A stretch of DNA of 64,000 bases from Noviherbaspirillum pedocola (GTDB taxonomy: Bacteria > Pseudomonadota > Gammaproteobacteria > Burkholderiales > Burkholderiaceae_D), in NCBI RefSeq assembly GCF_016632335.1, contig NZ_JAEPBG010000013.1:1-64000 (forward strand), given 5' to 3'. The notes beneath the pieces were generated by a model. That model was not told the origin of the DNA. It saw only the letters and a list, made by a program, of their open reading frames with translations, and did not search any database. The position numbers and the translations under genes are program-made. Every line of letters begins with the position of its first letter. Positions within the stretch are counted from its first letter, which is position 1. This document shows positions 8,799 to 18,453 of this stretch, one piece after another.

Positions 8799-9965
8799 TC
8801 AGGCCGCAACCGAAAGTCCGGCGGGCCGCACAAGCTCCAGGCGATCCTTGCCCGAGCGTTTTGCGGCATACAGCGCCCCGTCCGCAGCATCAATGACTGC
8901 GGCGGCGTCGATGCCGCCGCCTTCCAGGATCGCCATGCCGATGGAAACGGTGTAGGCGGGAAGCCCGACACTGCCTCGCCGCGCCGCCTGCAGAATGCGC
9001 TGCGCGATCGCCTGCGCATCATCGGGCGGCGTATCGGGAAACAGCACCAGGAATTCCTCGCCGCCGTAGCGGCCGACCAGGTCGTCGCGGCGCAGCACGG
9101 ATTTCACCTTTTCCGAGAAATCGCGGATCACCCGGTCGCCGACAAGGTGACCGTGGCAGTCGTTGATGGCTTTGAAGTTGTCGAGGTCCATCATCAGCAG
9201 GCACAAGGGCCGCTGCGCGGCGCGCTCCCCTATCAATTCACGGTCCAGCAGGGCGAGAAAGGCTTCGCGGCGATAGGCGCCGCTGAGCTGATCGCGGCTG
9301 GCCAGCGATTCCAGCCGCGTCTGCAGCGCGCGGTTGACCATCAGCAGAAAGCCCAGGCTGAGCGCGACGATGGAAAAGGAAAACGTCGCCATGTAGACCA
9401 TGTGCAGCACAGCCACATCGGCGCACAGCGCCGCGCGCGAAGCATCGCCACAACCCAGCGCCGCGGCGAAGCGCGTCAGCATCATCGCGGCGGTGGCGCC
9501 GAAGATGGCGGCGGTGTAGCGCTCGGCGAATGCCCGCGCCGGCACGCGCCAGACCTCGAACGCGGACGACGCAAACAGCAGGGCCAGCGCGCCACTCATG
9601 ATCAGCACGCGCAGGCGGAAATCTTCATAAACCAGCGTTGCGACGATCAGACCCGCCGCGCACAGGATGATGAGCGCCGCCGGCCAGGCGTCGCCTGCAG
9701 TCTTGCCCGCGAAGCGGCGCACGCTGCCGCGCAGGCCGGCCACGCCGGCGGCAACGGCAAGATTCGGCACGAAGCTGGAAATGAACATGGGCGCTTTGCC
9801 TTGCAGCGCAAACAGCAGCGCCGCCCCTGCCATCAGCGCGCAGCTCCAGCCCCAGCGCGCCAGGCCGGCAATGTCGCGCGGAAAGCCGGAGCGCAGCGCC
9901 AGAAATACGAAGGCGCACAGTACGCCGAAGGCCGCGGAAATGAGGATGAAGGAATGCGGATCCAT
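8799..9965 (-). CDS. Membrane-bound diguanylate cyclase (GGDEF)
   Basis: A 388-residue protein with about six to seven hydrophobic helices in the first ~210 residues, followed by a GGDEF domain. The active-site motif is GGEEF at 301-305, and the allosteric I-site RxxD (RRDD) lies five residues upstream. It should therefore make cyclic di-GMP from two GTP and be product-inhibited. The start at 9965 (MDPHSF) puts the first helix at the N-terminus. The frame stays open upstream into the P450 promoter, with another ATG at 10043, but those extra residues are Arg/Ser/Pro-rich and implausible. It converges on the LOV kinase, so light sensing and c-di-GMP could be linked, but only proximity supports that. 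Confidence 0.88.
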   Translation of the reverse strand: MDPHSFILISAAFGVLCAFVFLALRSGFPRDIAGLARWGWSCALMAGAALLFALQGKAPMFISSFVPNLAVAAGVAGLRGSVRRFAGKTAGDAWPAALIILCAAGLIVATLVYEDFRLRVLIMSGALALLFASSAFEVWRVPARAFAERYTAAIFGATAAMMLTRFAAALGCGDASRAALCADVAVLHMVYMATFSFSIVALSLGFLLMVNRALQTRLESLASRDQLSGAYRREAFLALLDRELIGERAAQRPLCLLMMDLDNFKAINDCHGHLVGDRVIRDFSEKVKSVLRRDDLVGRYGGEEFLVLFPDTPPDDAQAIAQRILQAARRGSVGLPAYTVSIGMAILEGGGIDAAAVIDAADGALYAAKRSGKDRLELVRPAGLSVAA

Positions 9966-10194
9966 GCGCTGCGACAGTAGGTTTCCCCTGCGACCGGAGG
10001 CGGAGGCGCGCGGCGGGGGAAATGATTCGCGCGCGCTTGCCATAAGGTAAGAATTGTACCAGTTTCCATAGCATTTCCCGCAGCCATTTCGGGTGGAGCG
10101 ACGAGCCGGCGACGCTTGTTCCGCCTCAATCCGGTTCAGGCGCCAACGCGCATAGTGTTTCGCGTCATCGCAGCGGATCAGTGAGGAGACGAAC

Positions 10195-11628
10195 ATGAAC
10201 AGCGTACCGGCACCGGCTGAGCGCGCGCGTCTGCGCGCCATACGCGACCTCCCCGGACCGCGCGGCATGCCGCTGCTGGGCAATGCGCTGCAGATTGATC
10301 AGCCGCGGCTGCATGCGCAGCTGGAAGACTGGTGCCGCCAGTACGGCGAGCGCTTCCGCGTGGCCTTCGGTCCGCGCCGCTTCCTCGTCACCGCCAATGC
10401 CGACGATATCGCGCAGGTGCTCAAGGACAGGCCGGAAGGCTTTTCCCGCACCAGCCGTCTCGAAGCGGCATGCCGCGAAATGGGCGCGGGCGGACTGTTC
10501 GCGGCCAATGGCGCGCAGTGGAGGCGACAGCGGCCGCTGATCATGTCGGCCTTCAATCCCGCGCATGTGAAGGCGTATTTTCCGTCGCTGGCCACCGCCG
10601 CCGGCCGACTGTCGCGACGCTGGGAGCGGCTGGCGGCACAGGATGCGCCATTCGAGCTTGAACCGGAACTGATGCGCTACACCGTCGATATCACCGCCGG
10701 CCTGGCTTTTGGCAGCGACATCAACACGATAGAAAACGACGGCGCCATCATCCAGCGCCATCTGCAGGATATTTTTCGCATGCTGCAGAAGCGGCTGTTC
10801 GCGGTCGTGCCGTACTGGCGCTGGATCCGCTTCAAGGAAGACCGCCAGCTCGAACGCGACCTGCGGGCGGTGGCCGAGGCGGTGTCCGGCTTCCTCCGCG
10901 CGGCCCGCGCGCGCATGGCGGCCGAGCCATGGCGCTTCGCGCAGCCGCAGAGCCTGCTCGAAGCGATGCTCGCCGCCCGCGATGAAGAGGCCGGCGCGCT
11001 GACCGAAACCGAGCTCGCCGGCAACGTGGTGACGATGCTGCTGGCCGGCGAAGACACGACCGCGCACACGCTGGCCTGGCTCATCCTGCTGCTGCATCAT
11101 TCGCCGCGCTGGCTGGACGCGGCACGCGCCGAGGTCGACACCGCCCTCGGCGGGCACGCGCTACCGCAATCGCACGAGCAGCTGGCTGGCCTGGAAATCG
11201 TCGATGCCTGCCTACAGGAAGCGATGCGCATGAAACCGGTCGGACCCGTGATCGCCTGCGAAGCCAGGCGCGACAGCGTGATCGGCGACATCGCCGTGCC
11301 GCGCGGCGCATCGGTGATGCTGCTGACCCGCGTGGCGCCACTGGACGAGCGTCACTTCGCGCATGCCGGCGAATTCGACCCCGGTCGCTGGCTCGGCGAC
11401 GCCGCGAACGGCGACAGGCGCAAAACCTCGATTCCCTTCGGCGCCGGCCCGCGCATCTGCCCGGGCCGCTACCTGGCGCTGGAGGAAATGAAGATGTTCA
11501 TGGCGATGCTGCTGCGCGGCTTCGATATCGTCGACGCCGGCGCGCGCGGCGGCGGCGGCGCGGTGCGGGAACGGCTGTCGTTTACGCTTGCGCCGGTGGA
11601 CCTGATGGTGCGGCTGCAGCGGCGCTGA
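10195..11628 (+). CDS. Cytochrome P450
   Basis: A 477-residue soluble-type P450 monooxygenase. The heme-binding loop is FGAGPRICPG (415-424) with thiolate ligand Cys422. The I-helix oxygen-activation motif is AGEDTT (284-289), and the K-helix ExxR is Glu342-Arg345. The start is supported by GAGGAG seven bases upstream. No signal or membrane anchor is seen. The overall form (PGPRG near the N-terminus, fatty-acid-hydroxylase-like core) resembles the CYP102A heme domain/CYP4 class, but the substrate cannot be told. No ferredoxin or reductase gene is adjacent. A perfect palindrome follows the stop. Confidence 0.92.
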   Translation: MNSVPAPAERARLRAIRDLPGPRGMPLLGNALQIDQPRLHAQLEDWCRQYGERFRVAFGPRRFLVTANADDIAQVLKDRPEGFSRTSRLEAACREMGAGGLFAANGAQWRRQRPLIMSAFNPAHVKAYFPSLATAAGRLSRRWERLAAQDAPFELEPELMRYTVDITAGLAFGSDINTIENDGAIIQRHLQDIFRMLQKRLFAVVPYWRWIRFKEDRQLERDLRAVAEAVSGFLRAARARMAAEPWRFAQPQSLLEAMLAARDEEAGALTETELAGNVVTMLLAGEDTTAHTLAWLILLLHHSPRWLDAARAEVDTALGGHALPQSHEQLAGLEIVDACLQEAMRMKPVGPVIACEARRDSVIGDIAVPRGASVMLLTRVAPLDERHFAHAGEFDPGRWLGDAANGDRRKTSIPFGAGPRICPGRYLALEEMKMFMAMLLRGFDIVDAGARGGGGAVRERLSFTLAPVDLMVRLQRR

Positions 11629-11642
11629 ACCCGCTTCACGCA

Positions 11643-11658
11643 GCGGCGCATGCGCCGC
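11643..11658 (+). terminator. GC-rich palindrome after the P450 gene
   Basis: A perfect 16-base palindrome (8-base arms) begins 15 bases after the P450 stop and is followed by pyrimidine-rich CTTTCCCTTTCC. It is a plausible intrinsic terminator, though the T run is interrupted. Confidence 0.45.
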
Positions 11659-11856
11659 CTTTCCCTTTCCATCTCCCTGCTATCGACTGCCCGTCGCCCG
11701 CGGCATGTACCTCATCAACAAAAGACCGAAGGGGCAGGAACTTCCGCGCCGGCATGCTTCTAAAAAGTATTGCCCTATTTCCGCAGGGCCGGGATGCGCG
11801 GGATCGTCGTGCGCGTCGCGGACCTCATTCTCAACGCATCCTGAAAGGACACAGTC

Positions 11857-12834
11857 ATGCAGATCGGTATCGTCGGTCTCGGCCGCATGGGCGGCAACAT
11901 CGTGCGGCGTCTGCTGCGCGGCAAGCACGGCGTGCTGGCCTACGACCGCAATGCCGAAGCGGTCGCGGCCCTGGCTGCCGAGGGCGCCGGCGGCGCGCAA
12001 AGCCTGGAAGCCCTGGTCGCCGCGCTGCCGCAGCCGCGCGTGGTGTGGGTGATGCTGCCGGCCGGCGCCCCGACCGAGGAAACCATCGCCGTGCTCGGCG
12101 CGCTGCTGGCCGCGGACGATGTGATCATCGACGGCGGCAACACCTTCTACAAGGACGATGTGCGCCGCGCTGAGGGCCTGGCGCAGAAGGGCATTCATTA
12201 TGTCGACGTCGGCACTTCGGGCGGCGTGTGGGGCCTGGAGCGCGGCTATTGCATGATGGTCGGCGCCGAGGCCGCAATCTTCGAGCGGCTCGAGCCGGTC
12301 TTCCAGACGCTGTCCCCGGGCTACGGCGCCATCGAGCGCACCAGGGGCCGCAATGCGCCGGACGATAGGGCCGAGCGCGGCTATATCCATGCCGGCCCGG
12401 TCGGCGCCGGTCACTTCGTGAAGATGGTGCACAACGGCATCGAATACGGTTTGATGCAGGCTTATGCCGAGGGCTTCGACATCCTGCGCACCAAGGCCAA
12501 GGAAGGCTTGCCCGGCGGCCACCGTTTTGATCTCAATCTCGTCGATATCGCCGAGGTCTGGCGGCGCGGCAGCGTGGTATCGTCGTGGCTGCTGGACCTG
12601 ATCGCGCTTGCCCTGGCCGGCGACGTCAAGCTGGACCGCTTCAGCGGCGCGGTTGCCGACAGCGGCGAAGGCCGCTGGACCATCGACGCCGCGGTGGAGC
12701 AGGGCGTGCCGGTGCCGGTGCTGGCCACCGCGCTGTTCGCGCGCTTTCGCTCGCAGTCGCAGCACACCTATGCCGACCGGCTGCTGTCGGCGATGCGCTT
12801 CGGCTTCGGCGGGCACGTGGAGATACCGCAGTAA
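11857..12834 (+). CDS. gnd: 6-phosphogluconate dehydrogenase, short (decarboxylating) form
   Basis: A 325-residue member of the short 6-phosphogluconate dehydrogenase class (YqeC/GndA type, versus ~470 residues for the long form). It oxidises and decarboxylates 6-phosphogluconate to ribulose 5-phosphate. It begins with the Rossmann motif [18 protein letters not shown]. It has [10 protein letters not shown], the substrate-site [19 protein letters not shown]-like region, and the catalytic [24 protein letters not shown] stretch with Lys and Asn (quoted in parts). Short forms are usually NAD-preferring. GAAAGGA lies nine bases before the ATG. It stands alone between the P450 and a convergent kinase gene, with no other pentose phosphate genes nearby. 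Confidence 0.92.
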   Translation: MQIGIVGLGRMGGNIVRRLLRGKHGVLAYDRNAEAVAALAAEGAGGAQSLEALVAALPQPRVVWVMLPAGAPTEETIAVLGALLAADDVIIDGGNTFYKDDVRRAEGLAQKGIHYVDVGTSGGVWGLERGYCMMVGAEAAIFERLEPVFQTLSPGYGAIERTRGRNAPDDRAERGYIHAGPVGAGHFVKMVHNGIEYGLMQAYAEGFDILRTKAKEGLPGGHRFDLNLVDIAEVWRRGSVVSSWLLDLIALALAGDVKLDRFSGAVADSGEGRWTIDAAVEQGVPVPVLATALFARFRSQSQHTYADRLLSAMRFGFGGHVEIPQ

Positions 12835-12860
12835 GTTGCGACCGCGCTGCGCTCAGCCGC

Positions 12861-15800
12861 TTAGCCGCTCAGCAGGCTCCTGAGCATGGCGATGTCGATC
12901 GGCTTGGTCAGATGGTGGTCGAACCCGGCTTCGCGCGAGCGCTTGCGTGCATCGGCATCGCCCCAGCCGGTCAAGGCGACCAGTATCGTTTTCTCTTCCC
13001 GCTGCAATGCCCGCGCGGCGCGGGCAAATTCATAACCGTTCATGACCGGCATGCCGATATCGACCAGGGCGATGTCGGGATCGAAGCGCTGCAGGCTACC
13101 GAGCGCCTGCTGGCCGTCGTTCACCACTTCTACGGTATGGCCCATCGCGCGCAGCAACTCAGCGATGGTGGCCGCGGCATCGCGATTATCGTCGGCCAGA
13201 AGGATGCGCATCTGTCGTTCCTGAGCGGGATAGGCATCGTGCCTTGGCTGCGTATCGATATGGCCGCCCGGCGCCAGCGGCAGCCGCACTGTGAATACGC
13301 TGCCCTGGCCCGGCCCGGCGCTTGCGGCCGAGACGCTGCCGCCATGCTTTTCGGTGAGCTGCCGCACCAGGGAGAGCCCGATACCGAGCCCGCCCTGTGC
13401 CTGATGCATGTTGCGTCCGACCTGGGTAAAGATTTCGAAGAGCGTGCCAAGATCGCTGGGTGGAATACCCATGCCGTTGTCGCTCACCGAGATGACTGCT
13501 TCCTGCTCCTCTTGCCGCACCGTGAGCGCAATATGGCCGCCGTCGGGCGTGTATTTCGCTGCATTCGTCAACAGGTTGCTGATTACCTGCACGATGCGGT
13601 TCTGGTCGGCGTTCAGCCACAGCGCTTCGTCGGGAACGTCAACGACGAGCGCATGATGCTTGGCTTCGATGACGGGCATGCTGGCTTCGGCCGCATGCGC
13701 GATGATCTCCGCGATCTGCACTGGCGCTTTCCTGAGCTGGATCTTTCCGCTGCTGATGCGCGCGACATCGAGCAGGTCGTCGACCAGGTGCACCAGGTGG
13801 TCAACCTGGCGGCCGATCATGTCGCGCATGCGGACGATGGTTTCCGGCTTGCCTTCGCTGACCGCCATCAGATCCAGGCCGGTGCGGATCGGCGCCAGCG
13901 GATTGCGCAGTTCGTGTGCGAGCGTGGCCAGGAATTCGCTTTGCCGGTGATTGGCGCGCGACAGGTCGGCGGCAAGCTGGCGCAGCGCATCCTGCGCGCG
14001 CTTTTGCGCGGTGATGTCCTTGAACAGCAGGGCAACGCTGCGGCTGTCGCTGCCGCCAAGGCGGGTGGCGTAGACGTCGAACCAGCGGCCCATCGAAGCG
14101 GCATGCTGCACCGTGCGTATCGGCTCGCCGGTGGCGGCGACCCGGCCATACAGCTCGATCCAGTGCCGCTCGATGGTGGGCACCAGGTCGGTGATGGTCT
14201 TGCCCGGCGCATTGGAGAGTCCGCTCTGCAGCTCGAAGGCGGGATTGGTCTCCAGGAACCTGTAATCAAGCGGACGCCCCATGTCATCCGCAATGACCTC
14301 GATGGTGCAATACGCTTCGTCCATCGACGTGATCAGGCTGCGGAAGCGCTCTTCACTGGAACGCAGGCGCTGCTCGACGCGCCTTTGCTCGCTCACGTCG
14401 AGCACGACACCCGGCAGGCGCAACGCGCGGCCGTCAGTGGCGTATTCGGCCCTGCCGCGGGCAATCACATGGCGCCATGCGCCGTCGGCGCGCCGCACAC
14501 GGTAGGCCGCTTCATAAGAGGAGCCGCTGCGGATCGCTTCGTCGAGCCGGCGATTCACTTCGGCCAGATCATCCGGATGAATGGCGCGCGTGAAGGCTTC
14601 CAGCGGCACGCCGCCATCCGCTGCTGCGGTCGATACGCCGAACAGGGTCTGAAGGTTGCGGTCGGCGATGACGCGGTTAGCCGGGATGTCGTAAATCCAG
14701 GTGGCGACCTCAGCGGCGTTGAGCGTGGCTTCCAGCCGCATGCGCGCTTCGTATAGCGCCAGTTCGTTGCGCTTGCGCTCGGTGATGTCGGTCGCGGTGC
14801 CTATCCATTCGCGTACCGAGCCGTCGGCGTCGACGATGGGCACGCCGCGCACCGCCATCCAGCGGTACTGGCCGTCATGACGACGCACCTCGTGCTCGTT
14901 TTCATAGACCCGGCGCTCTGCGATGCATTGCCGCCACAACGTGGCGACCCGCGCGCGTTCTTCCGCCGGCAGCGCGTCTAGCCATCCGTAATCACGGCAC
15001 TGTTCCCAGCTTTGTCCGGTAAAGCGCTGCCACGATGGCGAATCGGTGCTGCTGCGGCCGTCGGCACCGGCAAGCCAGACGATTTGCGTAGTCGCGGTGA
15101 CCAGCGAGCGAAAGCGTTCCTCGCTCTGCTGCAGGCGTTCCTGCGCATGCAGCTCGGCGGTGACGTCGCGATTGGCTTCCAGCACGATGGGCTGCCCGCT
15201 GCGGTCGCTGCGCAGCACCATGCGGCTGTCGACCCGGATGCGGCGGCCGGCGCGGGTGGCATGGCTCAACAGGCCCTGCCATTCCCCATGGCGCGACAGC
15301 GCGGCGCGGCAGGCTTCATGACTCTCCGGGAACCGCGCTTTCAGCAGCCCGGAGCAGGAATGCCCGATCGCCTCGCTCGCCGCATAACCGTAAAGCGCCT
15401 CGGCCGCGCGGTTCCAGTAGACGATGCCGCCGCTGGCGTAATCCCAGGCAATCACGGCGTCATGGGACAGCTCCAGCAGGCTGGCCTGCCATTCGGATTC
15501 CTCGGCCAGTCGCTTGCGCTGCGTGATGTCGATGAGGATCTTGCCGAAACCGATCGCCAGGCCGGTGTCGTTGTACACGGCGAAGGTAGTGCCGTCGACG
15601 AAGAAGCGGCTGCCGTCCTTGCGCAGATGCCAGCGCACATCCGGTGCCTGGCCCTCGCGCCGGGCCGTCTCCAATTCGCGTTCCGGCATGCGCGCGGCCT
15701 GGTCTTCCGGGGTGAAGATGATCGCGCCCGGCTGGCCGATGGCTTCCTCGGCAGTCCAGCCGGTCAGCTGCAGTGCGCCAACCGACCAGTCGAGGATCAT

Positions 15801-15896
15801 GCCGGCTTCGTCGAGGATGATGATGCCGTAATCCTTGGCTTGTTCTACGAACAGGCGCAGCCGTTGCTGGGCTGGCATGTCTCTCAACGATTGCAT
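12861..15896 (-). CDS. Multi-PAS hybrid sensor histidine kinase
   Basis: A 1011-residue soluble sensor kinase. Five PAS-type domains occupy roughly residues 15-630, each ending in the linker typical of PAC motifs (DITQRKR, DVTAELH, DITERKR, DVSEQRR, DITAQKR). They are followed by a HisKA domain with His661 in ATLAHELRNP, then a HATPase with NLLTNAAKYTPDGG, SDNGMGIPPS and GLGIGLSLV. A C-terminal receiver has acidic DD and phospho-acceptor Asp946 in VDIGMP. No transmembrane helix is seen, so it senses an internal signal; one or more PAS domains may bind heme or flavin, but no motif decides this. AGGA lies six bases before the ATG. No dedicated response regulator is adjacent. Confidence 0.92.
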   Translation of the reverse strand: MQSLRDMPAQQRLRLFVEQAKDYGIIILDEAGMILDWSVGALQLTGWTAEEAIGQPGAIIFTPEDQAARMPERELETARREGQAPDVRWHLRKDGSRFFVDGTTFAVYNDTGLAIGFGKILIDITQRKRLAEESEWQASLLELSHDAVIAWDYASGGIVYWNRAAEALYGYAASEAIGHSCSGLLKARFPESHEACRAALSRHGEWQGLLSHATRAGRRIRVDSRMVLRSDRSGQPIVLEANRDVTAELHAQERLQQSEERFRSLVTATTQIVWLAGADGRSSTDSPSWQRFTGQSWEQCRDYGWLDALPAEERARVATLWRQCIAERRVYENEHEVRRHDGQYRWMAVRGVPIVDADGSVREWIGTATDITERKRNELALYEARMRLEATLNAAEVATWIYDIPANRVIADRNLQTLFGVSTAAADGGVPLEAFTRAIHPDDLAEVNRRLDEAIRSGSSYEAAYRVRRADGAWRHVIARGRAEYATDGRALRLPGVVLDVSEQRRVEQRLRSSEERFRSLITSMDEAYCTIEVIADDMGRPLDYRFLETNPAFELQSGLSNAPGKTITDLVPTIERHWIELYGRVAATGEPIRTVQHAASMGRWFDVYATRLGGSDSRSVALLFKDITAQKRAQDALRQLAADLSRANHRQSEFLATLAHELRNPLAPIRTGLDLMAVSEGKPETIVRMRDMIGRQVDHLVHLVDDLLDVARISSGKIQLRKAPVQIAEIIAHAAEASMPVIEAKHHALVVDVPDEALWLNADQNRIVQVISNLLTNAAKYTPDGGHIALTVRQEEQEAVISVSDNGMGIPPSDLGTLFEIFTQVGRNMHQAQGGLGIGLSLVRQLTEKHGGSVSAASAGPGQGSVFTVRLPLAPGGHIDTQPRHDAYPAQERQMRILLADDNRDAAATIAELLRAMGHTVEVVNDGQQALGSLQRFDPDIALVDIGMPVMNGYEFARAARALQREEKTILVALTGWGDADARKRSREAGFDHHLTKPIDIAMLRSLLSG

Positions 15897-16197
15897 GCAA
15901 ATCCTGGGGAAATAGGGGCGCGAGCGGCATGTAGCCCGCTATCCGCTGCCTGAAACTGCAAGCAGGCTGCCGCACGGCCCGAATGTGAGGTCCTTAGCCT
16001 GGCGACATTAACAAAAACCGGTGCGCAGGCATTGACGTGCAGCATTCGAAGCGCAAGCTGGTAGCTCAGTTTCCCGACCGGGGCTGCGCTTGCGCCGGGG
16101 CAATGCATGCGCTACGCGCCTGCCGTCGCGCAATCGTGCGGTCGCGCCGGCATGTGTCCAGGACCGATCAGGGCCGCGCAAGGCCGCTCAACGCCGC
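15897..16197. other. Intergenic region upstream of the multi-PAS kinase
   Basis: About 300 bases separate the kinase start from the end of the Na/Pi-transporter-like gene; both genes are on the minus strand. It should hold the kinase promoter, but I cannot identify convincing -35/-10 elements. Near 16180-16205 there is a short direct repeat of CCGCTCAA. Nothing else is seen. Confidence 0.4.
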
Positions 16198-17910
16198 TCA
16201 AGGCGCGTGGTACAGCTTGCCCTGGAAGCCATCTTCTTCACGAACCTTCGCTTCCAGGCGTTCCTTGAGCCGGCTCGGATTGAGCTCGCCGGCGGCGTCC
16301 AGCGCCGGATAGGCCGACGCGCAGATGTGCGAGTGGATGCGTTTGAGATCGCGCAGCACATCCAGGTGCAGCGAGCTGGTCTCGATGCTCTGCTGCCGCC
16401 CCTCGCGCAGCCGCGCGATGTGGCTTTCGGCAGCGGTCATTTCGAGTTCGCGGATGCGGGTCTTTTCCTGCAGCAGTTGCCGGGCCAGGCGCACATCGCC
16501 GGACAGAAAGATGCTGAAGGCAACCTTCAGGTTGTCGATCGTGAGGCGATGCAGTTCTTCCAGTTCGGCGCGGCCTTCGATGGAGAACTGCAGATGGCGC
16601 TTGATCTTCTTGTTGGCGAGCTCCATCAGGTTCCTGTCGATGATGTCGCCGATATGCTCGAGGTTCACCGAGAAGGCCATGATCTCCATCGCTCGTCGAC
16701 CCTCGGATTCCTCCAGGCTGCCGCGGGTGAGCTTGACCAGGTACAGCTTGATCGCTTCATGCAGCCGGTCGGCCGCATTGTCCAGCCGCGATACCTCGGC
16801 AGCGAGCTTGCGGTCATTGGCCAGCAGCGCCTGCATGCCTTGGCGCAGCATGGTTTCGATGATGTCGCCCATGTGCAGGGTTTCCCGCGCGGCGCAGGCC
16901 AGCGCAATGGCCGGCATGTCGATCACGCTTTCGTCGAGATAGAGCGGCGTGCCCGGATCATTGCCCTGCTTCACATCCGGCAGCACGCGTTCGAGCAGCG
17001 CGGCAAAGGGACGCAGCGGCAGCAGGAACAGCAGGGCCAGCGCCACATTGAAGCCGGTATGGAAATCAGCGACCAGGCGCACCGTGCCGTAGTTGGGCGC
17101 GATGTCGGACAGCCATTGCGCCAGCGCCGGTATCAGCGGCAGGAACAGCATGCAGCCGACGAGGCGGGTAATCACATTGGCCACCGGCAGGCGCCGATGC
17201 GCCGGATTGCCGCCGCTCGCGCCTTCCAGCAAGGGATTGATGGCGCTGCCGAGATTGGCGCCAAGCACCAGCGCCATCGCTGCTTCCAGCGTGATGAAGT
17301 TCGAATAGGCCAGCGACATTGCCAGGAGCACCGTGGTCACGCTCGAATGCGCAACCCAGGCCAGCGCGGCGCCGAGCGCCAGCGTCAATACCGGCTCGCG
17401 CGTGAGAAAGCGCAGGATCTCGCGCATCGCCGGCACGTTGTCCGCGGGCGCGAGGCTGGACAGCAGGATATGCAGCGACAGCAGCATCAGCCCCAGGCCG
17501 ATGGCGACGCGGCCGAGGTCGCGGGTGATGGTGCGCTGCCCGCGCTTGAAGGCGATCACGCCGGCAAACAGCAGCAGCGGCGCGGCGAATGAGGAATCGA
17601 AGGAGAGCAGCTGCACCGTGAGCGTGCTGCCGATATTGGCGCCGAGCATGACGGCGATCGCCGGCGCCAGCTCGACAAAGCCGTTCGCCGAGAACGAGGA
17701 CAGCATCAGCGCCGTGGCGGTGCTGCTCTGCAGGAAGAGGGTGACGCCGATGCCGGCGGCAAGCGCGTTCAGTCGCCGCCTGAGCAAGCGGCCGAGCCAG
17801 TCCTTGATGCGGGGGCCGAAGGCGCGCAGGATGCCGCTCTGTACCATGTGCAATCCCCACAGCAGCAGCGATACCCCGCCCAGCAAGTCCAGCAACACCG
17901 AGGCTCCCAT
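16198..17910 (-). CDS. Na/Pi-cotransporter family protein with PhoU-like C-terminus
   Basis: A 570-residue membrane protein of the NptA/PNaS family, which couples sodium to phosphate movement. The first ~320 residues contain eight or more hydrophobic helices arranged as two inverted repeats. The family signature QSSTAT lies in the first repeat and a related AHSSVTT in the second. The C-terminal ~230 residues are helical and charged, like a PhoU domain, as in many bacterial members where it probably regulates transport. A good sigma-70 promoter lies 85-113 bases upstream. It appears monocistronic. Confidence 0.9.
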   Translation of the reverse strand: MGASVLLDLLGGVSLLLWGLHMVQSGILRAFGPRIKDWLGRLLRRRLNALAAGIGVTLFLQSSTATALMLSSFSANGFVELAPAIAVMLGANIGSTLTVQLLSFDSSFAAPLLLFAGVIAFKRGQRTITRDLGRVAIGLGLMLLSLHILLSSLAPADNVPAMREILRFLTREPVLTLALGAALAWVAHSSVTTVLLAMSLAYSNFITLEAAMALVLGANLGSAINPLLEGASGGNPAHRRLPVANVITRLVGCMLFLPLIPALAQWLSDIAPNYGTVRLVADFHTGFNVALALLFLLPLRPFAALLERVLPDVKQGNDPGTPLYLDESVIDMPAIALACAARETLHMGDIIETMLRQGMQALLANDRKLAAEVSRLDNAADRLHEAIKLYLVKLTRGSLEESEGRRAMEIMAFSVNLEHIGDIIDRNLMELANKKIKRHLQFSIEGRAELEELHRLTIDNLKVAFSIFLSGDVRLARQLLQEKTRIRELEMTAAESHIARLREGRQQSIETSSLHLDVLRDLKRIHSHICASAYPALDAAGELNPSRLKERLEAKVREEDGFQGKLYHAP

Positions 17911-17994
17911 CCGTTCCTACCTCCTCTTGCGTCGATATGGCGCCGCGCCGTCGCCGCGTTTGATGACGCAACGGCCATGCGGCCTCTTGCAAAA

Positions 17995-18023
17995 ACTATA
18001 AGCAGATACTGCGCCAGCGACAA
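17995..18023 (-). promoter_or_regulatory. Sigma-70 promoter for the Na/Pi transporter gene
   Basis: On the minus strand TTGTCG (complement of 18018-18023) is followed after 17 bases by TATAGT (complement of 17995-18000). That is four and five matches to the sigma-70 hexamers at ideal spacing. It would start transcription about 78 bases before the ATG at 17910. Confidence 0.6.
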
Positions 18024-18171
18024 ATAAGATTCGCCTTCTTATGCGGCAACGCCAATCGGCGCGCCGAAGTGGGGCGAATGTGCTGTTTTCTGGAGCGGTC
18101 GGCGCAATGTGCTTGTGCGTCCTATCCTGGCTTGATGCCGGGCTTCAAGCTTCTTCACTTATACGGGGAAC

Positions 18172-18315
18172 ATGGACATCGACAAACTCGCGAGGGACAT
18201 CGGTCTGAAGCTGCGCACCCTGCGTCACCATGAAGCGAACCAACCGTGCGTGCATCGATGTGGAGCGCCTGTATCCCGTTCTCCGATGACTGTTGGCAGG
18301 AAATGCGGACGGTAG
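18172..18315 (+). CDS. Possible 47-residue ORF or gene remnant
   Basis: A short frame with GGGG five bases before its ATG. The first 18 residues (MDIDKLARDIGLKLRTLR) look like a normal helical protein start. The rest (Cys, Arg and Pro rich) does not look like a folded protein. This is consistent with the 5' end of a decayed gene or a chance frame. I cannot assign a family. Confidence 0.2.
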   Translation: MDIDKLARDIGLKLRTLRHHEANQPCVHRCGAPVSRSPMTVGRKCGR

Positions 18316-18453
18316 GGCAGGCGCGTGACGTCGGAATGACAGGCTTTTCCGTGGCGGCGCGTTCGGAACCCTTCGGGCCGGGCGCAGTCCATCGCATATT
18401 CCGCGGCTCCTGAGGGCAGGTGTCACTGCTGCGGTACCACATGGAGAAAGCGC

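Larger units (their letters stand above)
17911..18453. other. 543-base intergenic region between divergent genes
   Basis: It holds the minus-strand promoter at 17995-18023, a possible 47-codon frame at 18172-18315, and the leader of the downstream reductase gene. I see no repeat or known RNA element in the remainder. Confidence 0.5.

Noticed and set aside
8799-10283. N-terminal extension of the GGDEF protein up to 10283
   Set aside because: It overlaps the P450 start, is Arg/Ser/Pro-rich and lacks a ribosome site; family-like sequence begins at 9965.
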